Source: Sphingobacteriales bacterium
Lineage (GTDB): Bacteria; Bacteroidota; Bacteroidia; Sphingobacteriales; Sphingobacteriaceae
Assembly: GCA_025353765.1 (NCBI GenBank)
Contig: JANXOD010000044.1
Location: 62,001-126,000 of the forward strand
Length of the DNA: 64,000 nt
Direction: 5' to 3'
Part shown: piece after piece, positions 28,516 to 37,365 of the stretch
How positions within the stretch are numbered: the stretch's first letter is position 1
Layout of the letters: every line of letters starts with the position of its first letter
Translations under genes and position numbers: made by a program
Notes under the pieces: generated by a model
Told to the model about the DNA's origin: nothing
The model's database searches: none
The model's input: the letters and a program-made list of their open reading frames with translations, nothing else

Positions 28516-29356
28516 AACTAACATCAATTGGGAAATTAAACCCCAAAGCTCTCTATTTGATCTGAAGCTAAAAAGTACTTGGGAATACCGTGATCTGTTA
28601 TGGTTGTTGGTAAGAAGAGATTTTGTGTCTTTTTATAAGCAAACTATATTAGGACCGCTATGGTTTTTTGTACAGCCGGTTCTTACTACCATCATGTTTA
28701 CATTTGTATTTGGTAAACTGGCCAGAATTTCAACAGATGGATTGCCTCAGCCGCTATTTTACATGGCAGGTATTACCGCATGGAATTATTTTGCAGATTG
28801 TCTGACTAAAACCTCCACCGTTTTTAAAGATAATGCCGGTATTTTTGGGAAAGTCTATTTCCCCCGATTAATTATGCCGCTCAGTATTGTGGTATCAAAC
28901 TTGGTTAGATTTGGTGTGCAGTTTTTATTATTTATAGTTTATATGGCCTATTATTACTGGGTTGTAGGCGCAAGTTTTGCTCCCACTATGTACATTCTTT
29001 TATTTCCCATTCTATTACTTCTAATGGCAGCAATGGGCTTGGGTGCTGGTATGATAATTTCTGCAATGACTACCAAATACCGAGATCTGGCATTTCTGGT
29101 TACATTTGGTGTACAATTATTAATGTATGCTACAACGGTAGTTTATCCGCTTTCAACTGCAAAAGCAGAGTATAAATGGATTATTGAAGCCAACCCAATG
29201 ACGGCCATTATAGAAACCATGCGTTATGGCTTTTTGGGCAAAGGATCTTTCAGCTGGACATCTTTAGGATATTCCTCCGGGATTACTTTTTTACTGCTGG
29301 TTTTCGGTGTAATAATTTTTAATAAAGTAGAGAAAAATTTTGTAGATACCGTTTAG
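28508..29356 (+). CDS. Wzm-type polysaccharide ABC transporter permease
   Basis: ABC-2 family permease of 282 residues with six hydrophobic segments. The N-terminal cytoplasmic part (WEYRDLLWLLVRRDFVSFYKQ) and LGPLWFFVQP after it are hallmarks of O-antigen and teichoic-acid exporters (Wzm/TagG). It would move a lipid-linked glycan across the inner membrane with the ATPase encoded 146 bases downstream. The start is a GTG inside the end of the preceding gene, an 8-base overlap. Confidence 0.93.
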   Translation: MNKTNINWEIKPQSSLFDLKLKSTWEYRDLLWLLVRRDFVSFYKQTILGPLWFFVQPVLTTIMFTFVFGKLARISTDGLPQPLFYMAGITAWNYFADCLTKTSTVFKDNAGIFGKVYFPRLIMPLSIVVSNLVRFGVQFLLFIVYMAYYYWVVGASFAPTMYILLFPILLLLMAAMGLGAGMIISAMTTKYRDLAFLVTFGVQLLMYATTVVYPLSTAKAEYKWIIEANPMTAIIETMRYGFLGKGSFSWTSLGYSSGITFLLLVFGVIIFNKVEKNFVDTV

Positions 29357-29502
29357 ATGCGCTGTATGTTTAATTACTGAATCGGTTATCTGCAAGTTAT
29401 TTAGAACTCAGAAATCAGTTTAGCGAATTAACCAATAAAAACTGAACACCCTTAGAAAAGCCGAATTGAAAGGTTAAGCAAATACACAAACACAAACCCT
29501 TA

Positions 29503-30768
29503 ATGAGCAACATTGCCATCAAAGCAGAAAATCTCTCCAAAGCCTATCAATTGGGCGAAATTGGTACAGGTACTATTTCACGCGATCTAGAGCGCTGGTG
29601 GGCCAAAATGCGTGGAAAAGAAGACCCCTTTTTGAGAATTGGTGAAACCAACGACCACAGCAGCAAAGGTACCAGCAATGTCGTATGGAGCCTTAAAGAT
29701 ATCAATTTTGAAATTGAGCAGGGTGATGCCGTTGGTATTATTGGCCGTAATGGAGCAGGTAAAAGTACCTTGCTTAAAGTATTAAGCCGGGTAACTTCTC
29801 CCACTACAGGTACCATAAGCGGTAAAGGGCGGATTGCCAGTTTATTGGAAGTTGGTACGGGTTTCCACCCCGAGCTTACAGGACGTGAAAATATTTTTTT
29901 AAATGGCGCTATTTTGGGAATGCGCAAAAAAGAGATTACCCGCAAGTTTGATGAAATTGTAGATTTTGCCGGTGTAGAACGCTTCATTGATACGCCTGTA
30001 AAACGCTATTCATCTGGCATGTATGTACGCCTGGCTTTTGCGGTTGCCGCTCACTTGGAATCTGAAATTTTAATTGTGGATGAAGTTTTAGCTGTGGGTG
30101 ATGCGGAATTTCAGAAAAAGTGTTTGGGAAAAATGAATGATGTAAGTAAAGGGGAAGGAAGGACTGTGCTATTTGTTAGTCATAATATTGTTTCAATTAA
30201 AAGTTTGTGTGATAAAGGCATTTTATTAGAAAATGGCAAAGTGAAATATTTAGGAGAGATTAATCAAACAATTGATTCTTACCAAAATACTTTCCCATCT
30301 AACCAAGAAGCTATATTTAAAGAGATATCAGATATTGATAAATCTGTTGGATTTTCTTTCTTAAAGATTGAAATAGTATCTACAGGATTAGAGGGAAGTT
30401 TCCCAATTGACGAATTTATCGAAATCAAAATTCAAGCATATCAAAATATTAAAATTGATTCATTAAACATAAATATTTTTTTTAACAGCCCGGATGGCAC
30501 TAACATTTTCGTAACAGTCACTGATCTCCTTTATCTTAATGAAGCAGGTATTATGGAATTCTCTTGCCATATACCACCTAATATATTAAATGATAATTTA
30601 TATGTATTAGACATAATGGCAGTTAGAGGAGGGGTAACAGTTATAGAACATATTAAGGATGCAATATGCATTCAAGGTGTTGAATCTTTAAGAACGGGTG
30701 TTTGGCGTGATAAGTTCCCAGGGCAGATCAAACCAAAGTTTAAATGGTTAACTAAGAAACTAAATTAA
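29503..30768 (+). CDS. Wzt-type polysaccharide ABC transporter ATPase with C-terminal extension
   Basis: ATPase partner of the permease, 421 residues. Walker A is GRNGAGKST near residue 84, the signature is YSSGMYVRLAFA, and Walker B is ILIVDEVLAVGD. From about residue 265 it continues into a beta-rich extension (about 155 residues). In characterised Wzt proteins this C-terminal domain binds the non-reducing end of the finished glycan and so determines which polymer is exported. Bases in the ATPase half are visibly less AT-rich than those of the extension and the genes after it, suggesting that the extension was exchanged with its glycan genes. Confidence 0.92.
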   Translation: MSNIAIKAENLSKAYQLGEIGTGTISRDLERWWAKMRGKEDPFLRIGETNDHSSKGTSNVVWSLKDINFEIEQGDAVGIIGRNGAGKSTLLKVLSRVTSPTTGTISGKGRIASLLEVGTGFHPELTGRENIFLNGAILGMRKKEITRKFDEIVDFAGVERFIDTPVKRYSSGMYVRLAFAVAAHLESEILIVDEVLAVGDAEFQKKCLGKMNDVSKGEGRTVLFVSHNIVSIKSLCDKGILLENGKVKYLGEINQTIDSYQNTFPSNQEAIFKEISDIDKSVGFSFLKIEIVSTGLEGSFPIDEFIEIKIQAYQNIKIDSLNINIFFNSPDGTNIFVTVTDLLYLNEAGIMEFSCHIPPNILNDNLYVLDIMAVRGGVTVIEHIKDAICIQGVESLRTGVWRDKFPGQIKPKFKWLTKKLN

Positions 30769-30769
30769 A

Positions 30770-31879
30770 ATGATATTTAAAGACCTTTTACAAAAAAGTA
30801 TTGAACATAATTTTGAGAATAATTACTCAGATAATTACGATCAGTATCGCTTTGGATCTGAAACAGATGATGTTAAAGAAAATACCAACTTAATAACTAA
30901 ACTATTTAAGCAAGCATATCACCAAACTGCTCTTTCCAAAAAGAGAGCGTTAAAATCATATCAAAATTCAATAAACTATATTTCAAATGAATTCGATTAT
31001 CTATATGAGCATTTAGATAATGAGGAATCCAGGGAACTTTTAATTGATATTGCTGCATTTAGAATTCTTGGTTATAAGAAAGTAAAATTGCCTTTAAATA
31101 CTCCTAAGTTATGGGCTGATCTAAATCGAGTCGACGAAATGAAGGGATTAGAGACTATTGATCCTCATTTTATGAATTTCATTTTAAACGAGTTCGACTT
31201 ACATAGTCTGGGTTATCCAATAAAATTATTTTTTTCTACTATAGGAATAGTAATAGACTTTATCATTAAACAGTATGAGTATAGAGGCAATAATATATCT
31301 ATTAAAGCGGAAGAAGGAGATATTGTTATAGATGGAGGAGCATGTTGGGGGGATACTGCTCTATATTTCGCAAACCAGATAGGTTTTCAGGGGAAAGTCT
31401 TTAGTTTCGAGTTCATTCCGGGTAATTTGCAAATCTTCGACAGGAATCTTAGCCTGAACCCCAATTTAAGCCCTGTTATCGAAAAGGTAGAACACCCAAT
31501 AGGCGAAAAAAGTGGCGAACAGATGTATTATACTGATTTTGGTCCTGGAAGTACCGTATCTTTTGAAAGATTATCGGAGAAACAAGGAGAAGTATACACC
31601 AAAAGTATAGATGATTTAGTTTTAGAAAAAAAACTTAGTAAAGTGAACTTCATTAAATTAGATATTGAAGGTGCGGAACTAGCTGCATTAAAAGGAGCGG
31701 AAAAAACCATTTTAAAGTACAAACCGAAGATCGCTGTAGCCTTATATCATAATATTGAAGATTTTAAAACCATACCCCAATATCTTAAATCTCTATTACC
31801 AGATTATAATTTTTATTTATCTCATTGTACTATTCATAGTGAAGAAACTATACTCTTCGCACAAGTTGTAAATCAATGA
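30770..31879 (+). CDS. FkbM-family methyltransferase
   Basis: A 369-residue protein whose C-terminal two-thirds is an FkbM-type SAM-dependent methyltransferase. The SAM loop is VIDGGACWGDTALYFA near residue 187, followed by VFSFEFIPGNL, and the FkbM motif FIKLDIEGAELAALKGA near 295. FkbM enzymes O-methylate hydroxyls on sugars or macrolides. The first 170 residues are mostly helical and unassigned. It follows wzt by one base, so it may methylate the exported glycan, for example as a terminal cap; that is inference. Confidence 0.85.
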   Translation: MIFKDLLQKSIEHNFENNYSDNYDQYRFGSETDDVKENTNLITKLFKQAYHQTALSKKRALKSYQNSINYISNEFDYLYEHLDNEESRELLIDIAAFRILGYKKVKLPLNTPKLWADLNRVDEMKGLETIDPHFMNFILNEFDLHSLGYPIKLFFSTIGIVIDFIIKQYEYRGNNISIKAEEGDIVIDGGACWGDTALYFANQIGFQGKVFSFEFIPGNLQIFDRNLSLNPNLSPVIEKVEHPIGEKSGEQMYYTDFGPGSTVSFERLSEKQGEVYTKSIDDLVLEKKLSKVNFIKLDIEGAELAALKGAEKTILKYKPKIAVALYHNIEDFKTIPQYLKSLLPDYNFYLSHCTIHSEETILFAQVVNQ

Positions 31880-32958
31880 TTAATGTAACAAAACCATTTT
31901 TACCACCAGAGCAAGAATATGCAGCACTGGTTTCTGACATTTGGAAACGTAATTGGCTTACTAATAACGGGCCGCTAGTAAACGAACTGGAGTTAAAGCT
32001 TAAAGAATATTTAGATATACCACATTTACTATATTTAAATAATGGAACGGTTGCATTACAAATTGCTATCAAAGCTTTAGAGTTATCAGGTGAAATTATA
32101 ACGACTTCTTTCTCTTATGTAGCTACTACCAGCAGTATTGTATGGGAAGGTTGCAAGCCTGTTTTTGTTGATATTGATAAAGAAACATTTAATATTAATG
32201 CCGAAAAAATAGAAGCTGCTATTACTCCAAAAACGAGTGCAATTTTAGCTACACATGTGTTTGGAAATCCTTGTAATATTGATGCCATTGATGCCATAGC
32301 TCAAAAACATAAACTTAAAGTTATTTATGATGCCGCTCATTGTTTTGGTACTCAATACAAAGGCAAATCGGTATTTGCGTATGGCGACATCAGCACCACC
32401 AGTTTTCATGCTACCAAACTATACCATACTATTGAAGGTGGAGCAGTAATAACTAATAGCCCTGAGCTTACTCATAAAATGTCGTATCTACGTAATTTTG
32501 GGCACAATGGGCCGGAAGCATTTTTTGGAATTGGCATTAATGGCAAAAATTCAGAGTTCCATGCAGCAATGGGTTTAGTCAATCTAAACTACATTAAAGC
32601 TATTTTGGCAAGTCGTAAAAAACAAAGTTTGTATTATAATGATCGCTTATCAACTTTAACTACACAAAAAATTAAAATACAGGCATTAACTGATTTTAAC
32701 TATGCTTATTATCCTATTGTCTTTAAAACTGAAGATACTTTATTAAAAGCACAGGCATTATTGGAAGCAAATTGGATAAACCCGAGGCGTTATTTCTATC
32801 CTTGCTTAACCACATTAAATTACGTAAAACCTCAAATCACACCTATTGCTGAAGATATTAGCAAAAGAGTATTGTGTTTGCCCTTATTTCATGACTTAAC
32901 AACTGTAGAACAAAATTTCATTTGCCGTTTACTTTTACGGGCTCAAAATAATAAATAG
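31876..32958 (+). CDS. DegT/DnrJ/EryC1-family sugar aminotransferase
   Basis: PLP-dependent fold type I aminotransferase of 360 residues converting a keto nucleotide sugar to an amino sugar. The PLP-binding Asp is in VIYDAAHCFG (Asp152), and the Schiff-base lysine is Lys181 in SFHATKLYHTIEGGA. Its ATG overlaps the preceding stop (ATGA) and its stop overlaps the following GTG start. The formyltransferase two genes further on suggests that the amino sugar is N-formylated. Confidence 0.9.
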   Translation: MINVTKPFLPPEQEYAALVSDIWKRNWLTNNGPLVNELELKLKEYLDIPHLLYLNNGTVALQIAIKALELSGEIITTSFSYVATTSSIVWEGCKPVFVDIDKETFNINAEKIEAAITPKTSAILATHVFGNPCNIDAIDAIAQKHKLKVIYDAAHCFGTQYKGKSVFAYGDISTTSFHATKLYHTIEGGAVITNSPELTHKMSYLRNFGHNGPEAFFGIGINGKNSEFHAAMGLVNLNYIKAILASRKKQSLYYNDRLSTLTTQKIKIQALTDFNYAYYPIVFKTEDTLLKAQALLEANWINPRRYFYPCLTTLNYVKPQITPIAEDISKRVLCLPLFHDLTTVEQNFICRLLLRAQNNK

Positions 32959-33662
32959 TGAAAGTAGCAATCATGCAACCGTATTTCATGCCTTATTTTG
33001 GGTATTTTCAATTAATAAATGCTGTTGACAAATTTATTGTTTATGATGATGTTAATTTCATTAAACAAGGGTGGATTAATCGTAATAAAATTCTCTTAAA
33101 TGGGAAGGATTTTGTTTTCACTATTCAGTTAAAAGATGCAAGTTCGTTTAAGCTGATTAAGGACACTGAAATACATGAACAATTCTACAATAATTGGAAA
33201 AACAAATTCTATATAACTTTAGAACAGGCTTATAAAAAAGCTCCACACTTCGACACTGTTTTTCAAATAATTAAAAACACTTTAGAAAGTGAATGTATAA
33301 ATATATCTAAGCTTGCAGTAAATAGTCTTAAATCCATTTGTAGTTATTTAGATATTAGAACTACTTTTTTAGACTCCTCCATTATCTACCACAACACAAA
33401 TTTGTCTGCTCAGAGTCGGATAATTGATATTTGCAAACAAGAAAACGCATCCACGTATATTAATTTAGAAGGAGGTATGAAACTTTATTCAAAAGCAGAT
33501 TTTGCTATGAGTAATCTTACTCTAAACTTTATAAGTCCAAAACCCATAATTTACAATCAATTTAAACATGAATTTGTCCCCGGACTTTCTATTATTGATG
33601 TGATGATGTTTAACACGCCACTACAAATAAAGGAAATGTTGAACCAATATGAATTGATATGA
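32958..33662 (+). CDS. WbqC-family protein
   Basis: A 234-residue protein with the WbqC family start MKVAIMQPYFMPYFGYFQL and the following VYDDVNFIKQGWINRN. WbqC-like proteins are frequent in O-antigen and capsule clusters, but no reaction is firmly established to my knowledge. The start is GTG, sharing a base with the previous stop (TAGTG). It is flanked by two aminotransferase-fold genes, so a role in making or modifying an amino sugar is plausible. Confidence 0.85.
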   Translation: MKVAIMQPYFMPYFGYFQLINAVDKFIVYDDVNFIKQGWINRNKILLNGKDFVFTIQLKDASSFKLIKDTEIHEQFYNNWKNKFYITLEQAYKKAPHFDTVFQIIKNTLESECINISKLAVNSLKSICSYLDIRTTFLDSSIIYHNTNLSAQSRIIDICKQENASTYINLEGGMKLYSKADFAMSNLTLNFISPKPIIYNQFKHEFVPGLSIIDVMMFNTPLQIKEMLNQYELI

Positions 33663-34603
33663 ATGAAGTTGGAGGATATTTTGGCCTGGAGCTAAAAAAA
33701 GGGAAAGAATATCACCTTAATTCTATTAGACTCAACAGTGGTCGTAATGCACTGCAATATATTTTAATAGCAAATAATTATACTAAAGTTTACTTGCCCT
33801 ATTATACTTGTGATGTTTTACTACAACCTATAAAAAACCTAAACTTAAAGTATGAGTTTTATTCAATCAATGAAAGTTTTGAGGCTCATTTTGATTTTGA
33901 AAAAATAAAAAATACGGAAGCATTCTTATATACTAATTACTTTGGGTTAAAAGACCAATATATTATTAAGATAAAAGAAAAATGCACCAACTTAATTATT
34001 GATAATGCTCAAGCATTTTTTGCTCTACCACATAATGGAGTAGATACTTTTTATTCTCCAAGAAAATTCTTTGGTCTTCCGGATGGAGCTTATCTCTATA
34101 GTAACAAATTAATAGAAAAGGAATTTCCTCAAGATATTTCTTATAATAGATTTGAACAGATTCTAAGAAGATCCGATTTAGGGGCAGAAAATGGTTATTC
34201 CTATTTTACACAAAATGAAAATTCCTTAAATCATCTCCCGATTAAAAAAATGTCTAACCTAACTAAAGCTATTTTACAATCGATTGATTATTCTGATGTT
34301 GCTAGTATTCGACGAAAAAACTTCCAATATCTTCATGATTCATTAAATAAAATTAATCAAATCAAGTTTGATTTGATTAATGACCAAGTGCCAATGGTTT
34401 ACCCTTTTTTAACAGATGATTTAAGCTTAAGAAAAAAATTAATAGCTAATAAAGTTTACATCGCACAATATTGGCCTAGCGTGTTAGGCCTGGTTAATAA
34501 TTCAAGCATTGAATATCAATATACAGAAAGACTTATTCATTTACCTATTGATCAAAGATTGGGAATTAATGAGTTAGATAGGATAAGTAGATTAATCAAA
34601 TGA
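33659..34603 (+). CDS. Divergent DegT-like PLP-fold protein
   Basis: A 314-residue protein resembling the DegT aminotransferase fold but shorter and divergent. The PLP-site geometry can still be read: Asp115 in LIIDNAQAF corresponds to the ring-binding Asp, and Lys136 in YSPRKFFGLPDGAYLY sits where the Schiff-base lysine of DegT enzymes lies. The usual GTxA segment is replaced by NSGRNALQYIL. It may be an active aminotransferase of a different type or a carrier-like relative. It overlaps wbqC and the formyltransferase by four bases each (ATGA), so the group behaves as one cassette. Confidence 0.7.
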   Translation: MNEVGGYFGLELKKGKEYHLNSIRLNSGRNALQYILIANNYTKVYLPYYTCDVLLQPIKNLNLKYEFYSINESFEAHFDFEKIKNTEAFLYTNYFGLKDQYIIKIKEKCTNLIIDNAQAFFALPHNGVDTFYSPRKFFGLPDGAYLYSNKLIEKEFPQDISYNRFEQILRRSDLGAENGYSYFTQNENSLNHLPIKKMSNLTKAILQSIDYSDVASIRRKNFQYLHDSLNKINQIKFDLINDQVPMVYPFLTDDLSLRKKLIANKVYIAQYWPSVLGLVNNSSIEYQYTERLIHLPIDQRLGINELDRISRLIK

Positions 34604-35460
34604 AGAACGTTGTCTTTATTGGAAATAGAAAAAACGTTCTTTTAGAACTTCTATCTAGAAAAGCTAACTATGATATAAAAAAGATTTACACACTTGAAAA
34701 CTCCCCTTTACATAAGCATTTAAAAGATGGTAATATCCCTTATGAATTATTCTCAAATACTAAAAAATCAAAATTAGAAATTACTGATTTTTTAACAAGA
34801 GTACCTTTTGATTTATTAGTCTCTAATGGATGTCCTTTTATTCTATCAATATCAACTTTAAAAACAACAAATTCTGGAGCGCTCTTTATTAATACTCACC
34901 CCTCTTACCTACCGCATTTAAAAGGTAAAACACCCCTCAATGGAGTATTATACTTAGGATATGAATTCATAGGCGCTACTACTCATTACATGGATGATGG
35001 TATTGATACTGGGAATATTATAGCTCAGAAAAAAGTACCATTAACTCCCGATATCGATCAAGGTTTAATTTATTTTTTATCATTTTATTTAGAAGGCGTA
35101 GTTTTTAAAAATGCTCTTAAAATATTAGAAAAAAATAATTTTTTATATCCTGGGAAAGTACAGAAAGAAACTGGATCTTATTTTAATAGAGACAATGAAT
35201 TATTTGGCATAAATCTTTTAAAAGATAGTGATGATGATATCATAAGAAAAGTCAAATCAGTTGGGATAATAAATCAAGGTTTAAATATTGAAATTATGAA
35301 TAAGCTATATACAGTTTTTGAAGCTGAGAAGATTTATAATTCTTATTTATTAGACCTTTTTAAAAAAGCACAACCGGGTTTTCTTTTAGTGGAATACAGT
35401 AATAAGATATTGATTAAAACTATAAGTGGAATTATAAGATTTTCTTATGTTAGAAAATAA
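34600..35460 (+). CDS. Formyltransferase-family protein, probable sugar N-formyltransferase
   Basis: A 286-residue member of the formyltetrahydrofolate-dependent transferase family. The catalytic triad is visible as Asn98 and His100 in FINTHPSYLP and Asp136 in DDGIDTG; the spacing N-x-H and 36 residues to Asp equals that of ArnA (N102/H104/D140). Loop LPHLKGKTPLNG is also typical. The protein is too divergent for tRNA-Met formyltransferase, and the aminotransferase genes upstream point to N-formylation of a nucleotide-linked amino sugar. The C-terminal 90 residues are unassigned and may bind the nucleotide sugar. Confidence 0.8.
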   Translation: MKNVVFIGNRKNVLLELLSRKANYDIKKIYTLENSPLHKHLKDGNIPYELFSNTKKSKLEITDFLTRVPFDLLVSNGCPFILSISTLKTTNSGALFINTHPSYLPHLKGKTPLNGVLYLGYEFIGATTHYMDDGIDTGNIIAQKKVPLTPDIDQGLIYFLSFYLEGVVFKNALKILEKNNFLYPGKVQKETGSYFNRDNELFGINLLKDSDDDIIRKVKSVGIINQGLNIEIMNKLYTVFEAEKIYNSYLLDLFKKAQPGFLLVEYSNKILIKTISGIIRFSYVRK

Positions 35461-36313
35461 TTATACCCCTTTGGTAAGCATTTTTATGATTACTTATAAT
35501 CATGAGAAATATATTTCACAAGCATTAGACAGTATCCTGATGCAGGTAGTAAATTTTGATTATGAGATTGTAGTTGGAGAAGATTGTTCAACAGATAGTA
35601 CTAGAAAAATACTATTGGAATATCAAACTGTACATCCTGATAAACTTAAACTTTTATTGCATAAAAGTAATATTGGGGCAATAAGTAACCAAATTACAAC
35701 AATGAATGCCTGCATTGGCAAATACATAGCAATACTTGAAGGCGATGATTATTGGACAGATTCTCATAAACTTCAAAAACAAGTAGACTTTTTAGAGGCT
35801 AATCCAGAGTATAGTTTATCATTTCATAATGCCAAAATTATATCAGCTAATTCTGAGCGTATTTACCATGCATCTCCCATTAAAAGTTGTCTTAAAATAG
35901 AAGATTTACTTTCTTATTATGGGAATATGATTCCAACAGCATCAATAGTATTTAAAACTAAATATATACAGCAATATATAGATATAATAAAAAATCAATA
36001 TATAGGAGACTGGTATGTACAAATTATATTCAGCCAACATGGAAATTTTAAATATCATGATGAAGTAATGAGTGCATATCGAATGTATAACTCGGGTGTA
36101 TGGTCAAAGCTTGATTTAATACAAAAAAATATAGTGTTTTACACTTATTACAAGCATGTGTACTCTTATTTTAAGGAGAAAAAGACATATCAAAAATTAA
36201 TAAAACCGCATCTAAAGAAGATAACCTGGATACTTTTAAAAAGCTATATAAAAAATATAGATTTTAAAAAGTCTGTGTTTTATTTTTCTGAAAATTTAAA
36301 ATTCAACATCTAA
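35447..36313 (+). CDS. Family 2 glycosyltransferase
   Basis: GT-A fold enzyme of 288 residues. LVSIFMITYNHEKYISQALDSIL and the EDCSTDST segment form the nucleotide site; the metal-binding residues are in LEGDDYWTD near residue 104. It overlaps the formyltransferase by 14 bases. Specificity is unknown. Strongly AT-rich like its neighbours. Confidence 0.9.
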   Translation: MLENNYTPLVSIFMITYNHEKYISQALDSILMQVVNFDYEIVVGEDCSTDSTRKILLEYQTVHPDKLKLLLHKSNIGAISNQITTMNACIGKYIAILEGDDYWTDSHKLQKQVDFLEANPEYSLSFHNAKIISANSERIYHASPIKSCLKIEDLLSYYGNMIPTASIVFKTKYIQQYIDIIKNQYIGDWYVQIIFSQHGNFKYHDEVMSAYRMYNSGVWSKLDLIQKNIVFYTYYKHVYSYFKEKKTYQKLIKPHLKKITWILLKSYIKNIDFKKSVFYFSENLKFNI

Positions 36314-37365
36314 TGAATGGAGTTTCAGTAATTATTTGTTGTTATAATAGCAGTTTCAGGTTACCTGAAACATTAAAATATCTTTCATTACAAGAAGGAA
36401 CTGAGAATATCCCCTGGGAAATTATTATAGTTAATAATGCTTCAACAGATAATACTGTTATAGTTGCCCAAAATGAATGGGACCAATATACTTTACCTCA
36501 TACTATTGGGTTTAACATTGTAAATGAAACAAGGGCAGGACTAAGTAATGCGAGAGAAAAAGGTATCAAAGAATCTAAATATGAATACCTTTTATTTTGT
36601 GATGATGATAATTGGCTTAATCCAAACTATATTAAACTAGGATTTGAGATTTTCAATAATAAACCTGGAGTAGCCATAATTGGTGGATTTGGAATTGAAG
36701 CACCTGAAATTAGTCCTCCAAAATGGTTCGAAAAGCACAAATTTTCTTATGCAATTGGAGCTCATGGCCCTCAATCTGGTGATATTACGATTTCCAGAGG
36801 AGACGTTTACGGTGCTGGGGCATGGTTCAGGAAAAGTATCTTAATACTGTTATATCAAAATGGATTCAAATCAATTTTATCTGACAGGAAAGGGAAAGAC
36901 CTCACATCCGGCGGGGATAATGAATTATGTATTTGCATTAAAATACTCGGCTTCAAGATATGGTATTGCGAAGATTTAAAATTCCTTCATTTTATACCCA
37001 AAGATCGGTTAACATTAGCCTATTTATTAAAACTCCAAAAAGGTATTGCTAAAAGTTTTTGTTTATTAAGGCCTTACTACTTTATACTTAATCCTAAACT
37101 TTCATTTGATAACAGGAAAGGATTTAAAAAAACATGGCAATGGTTTGCAATTTCCAGGTTGATTAGCTTCCTATTCTCGAAAACTCTCTTCAATAGTATT
37201 TATTTTAAAATGACAAATAATATTAATGATGGGGTTATAGAAGCTGAATGTCAATTGGAATACTTGAAAACTCTTATTGACCAAAAAAATAAGGTAGTAG
37301 ATAATTATGAAATGCTAAAAAAAGCAGATTGGTATAAAAATAGAATCCAGTTATTTGAAGAATAG
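36313..37365 (+). CDS. Family 2 glycosyltransferase
   Basis: A 350-residue GT-A enzyme starting GVSVIICCYNSSFRLPETL, with IIIVNNASTDNT and the DxD-like LFCDDDNWL. The C-terminal region after about residue 230 is basic and may lie on the membrane. The ATG shares one base with the previous stop (TAATG). Sugar specificity cannot be inferred. Confidence 0.9.
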   Translation: MNGVSVIICCYNSSFRLPETLKYLSLQEGTENIPWEIIIVNNASTDNTVIVAQNEWDQYTLPHTIGFNIVNETRAGLSNAREKGIKESKYEYLLFCDDDNWLNPNYIKLGFEIFNNKPGVAIIGGFGIEAPEISPPKWFEKHKFSYAIGAHGPQSGDITISRGDVYGAGAWFRKSILILLYQNGFKSILSDRKGKDLTSGGDNELCICIKILGFKIWYCEDLKFLHFIPKDRLTLAYLLKLQKGIAKSFCLLRPYYFILNPKLSFDNRKGFKKTWQWFAISRLISFLFSKTLFNSIYFKMTNNINDGVIEAECQLEYLKTLIDQKNKVVDNYEMLKKADWYKNRIQLFEE

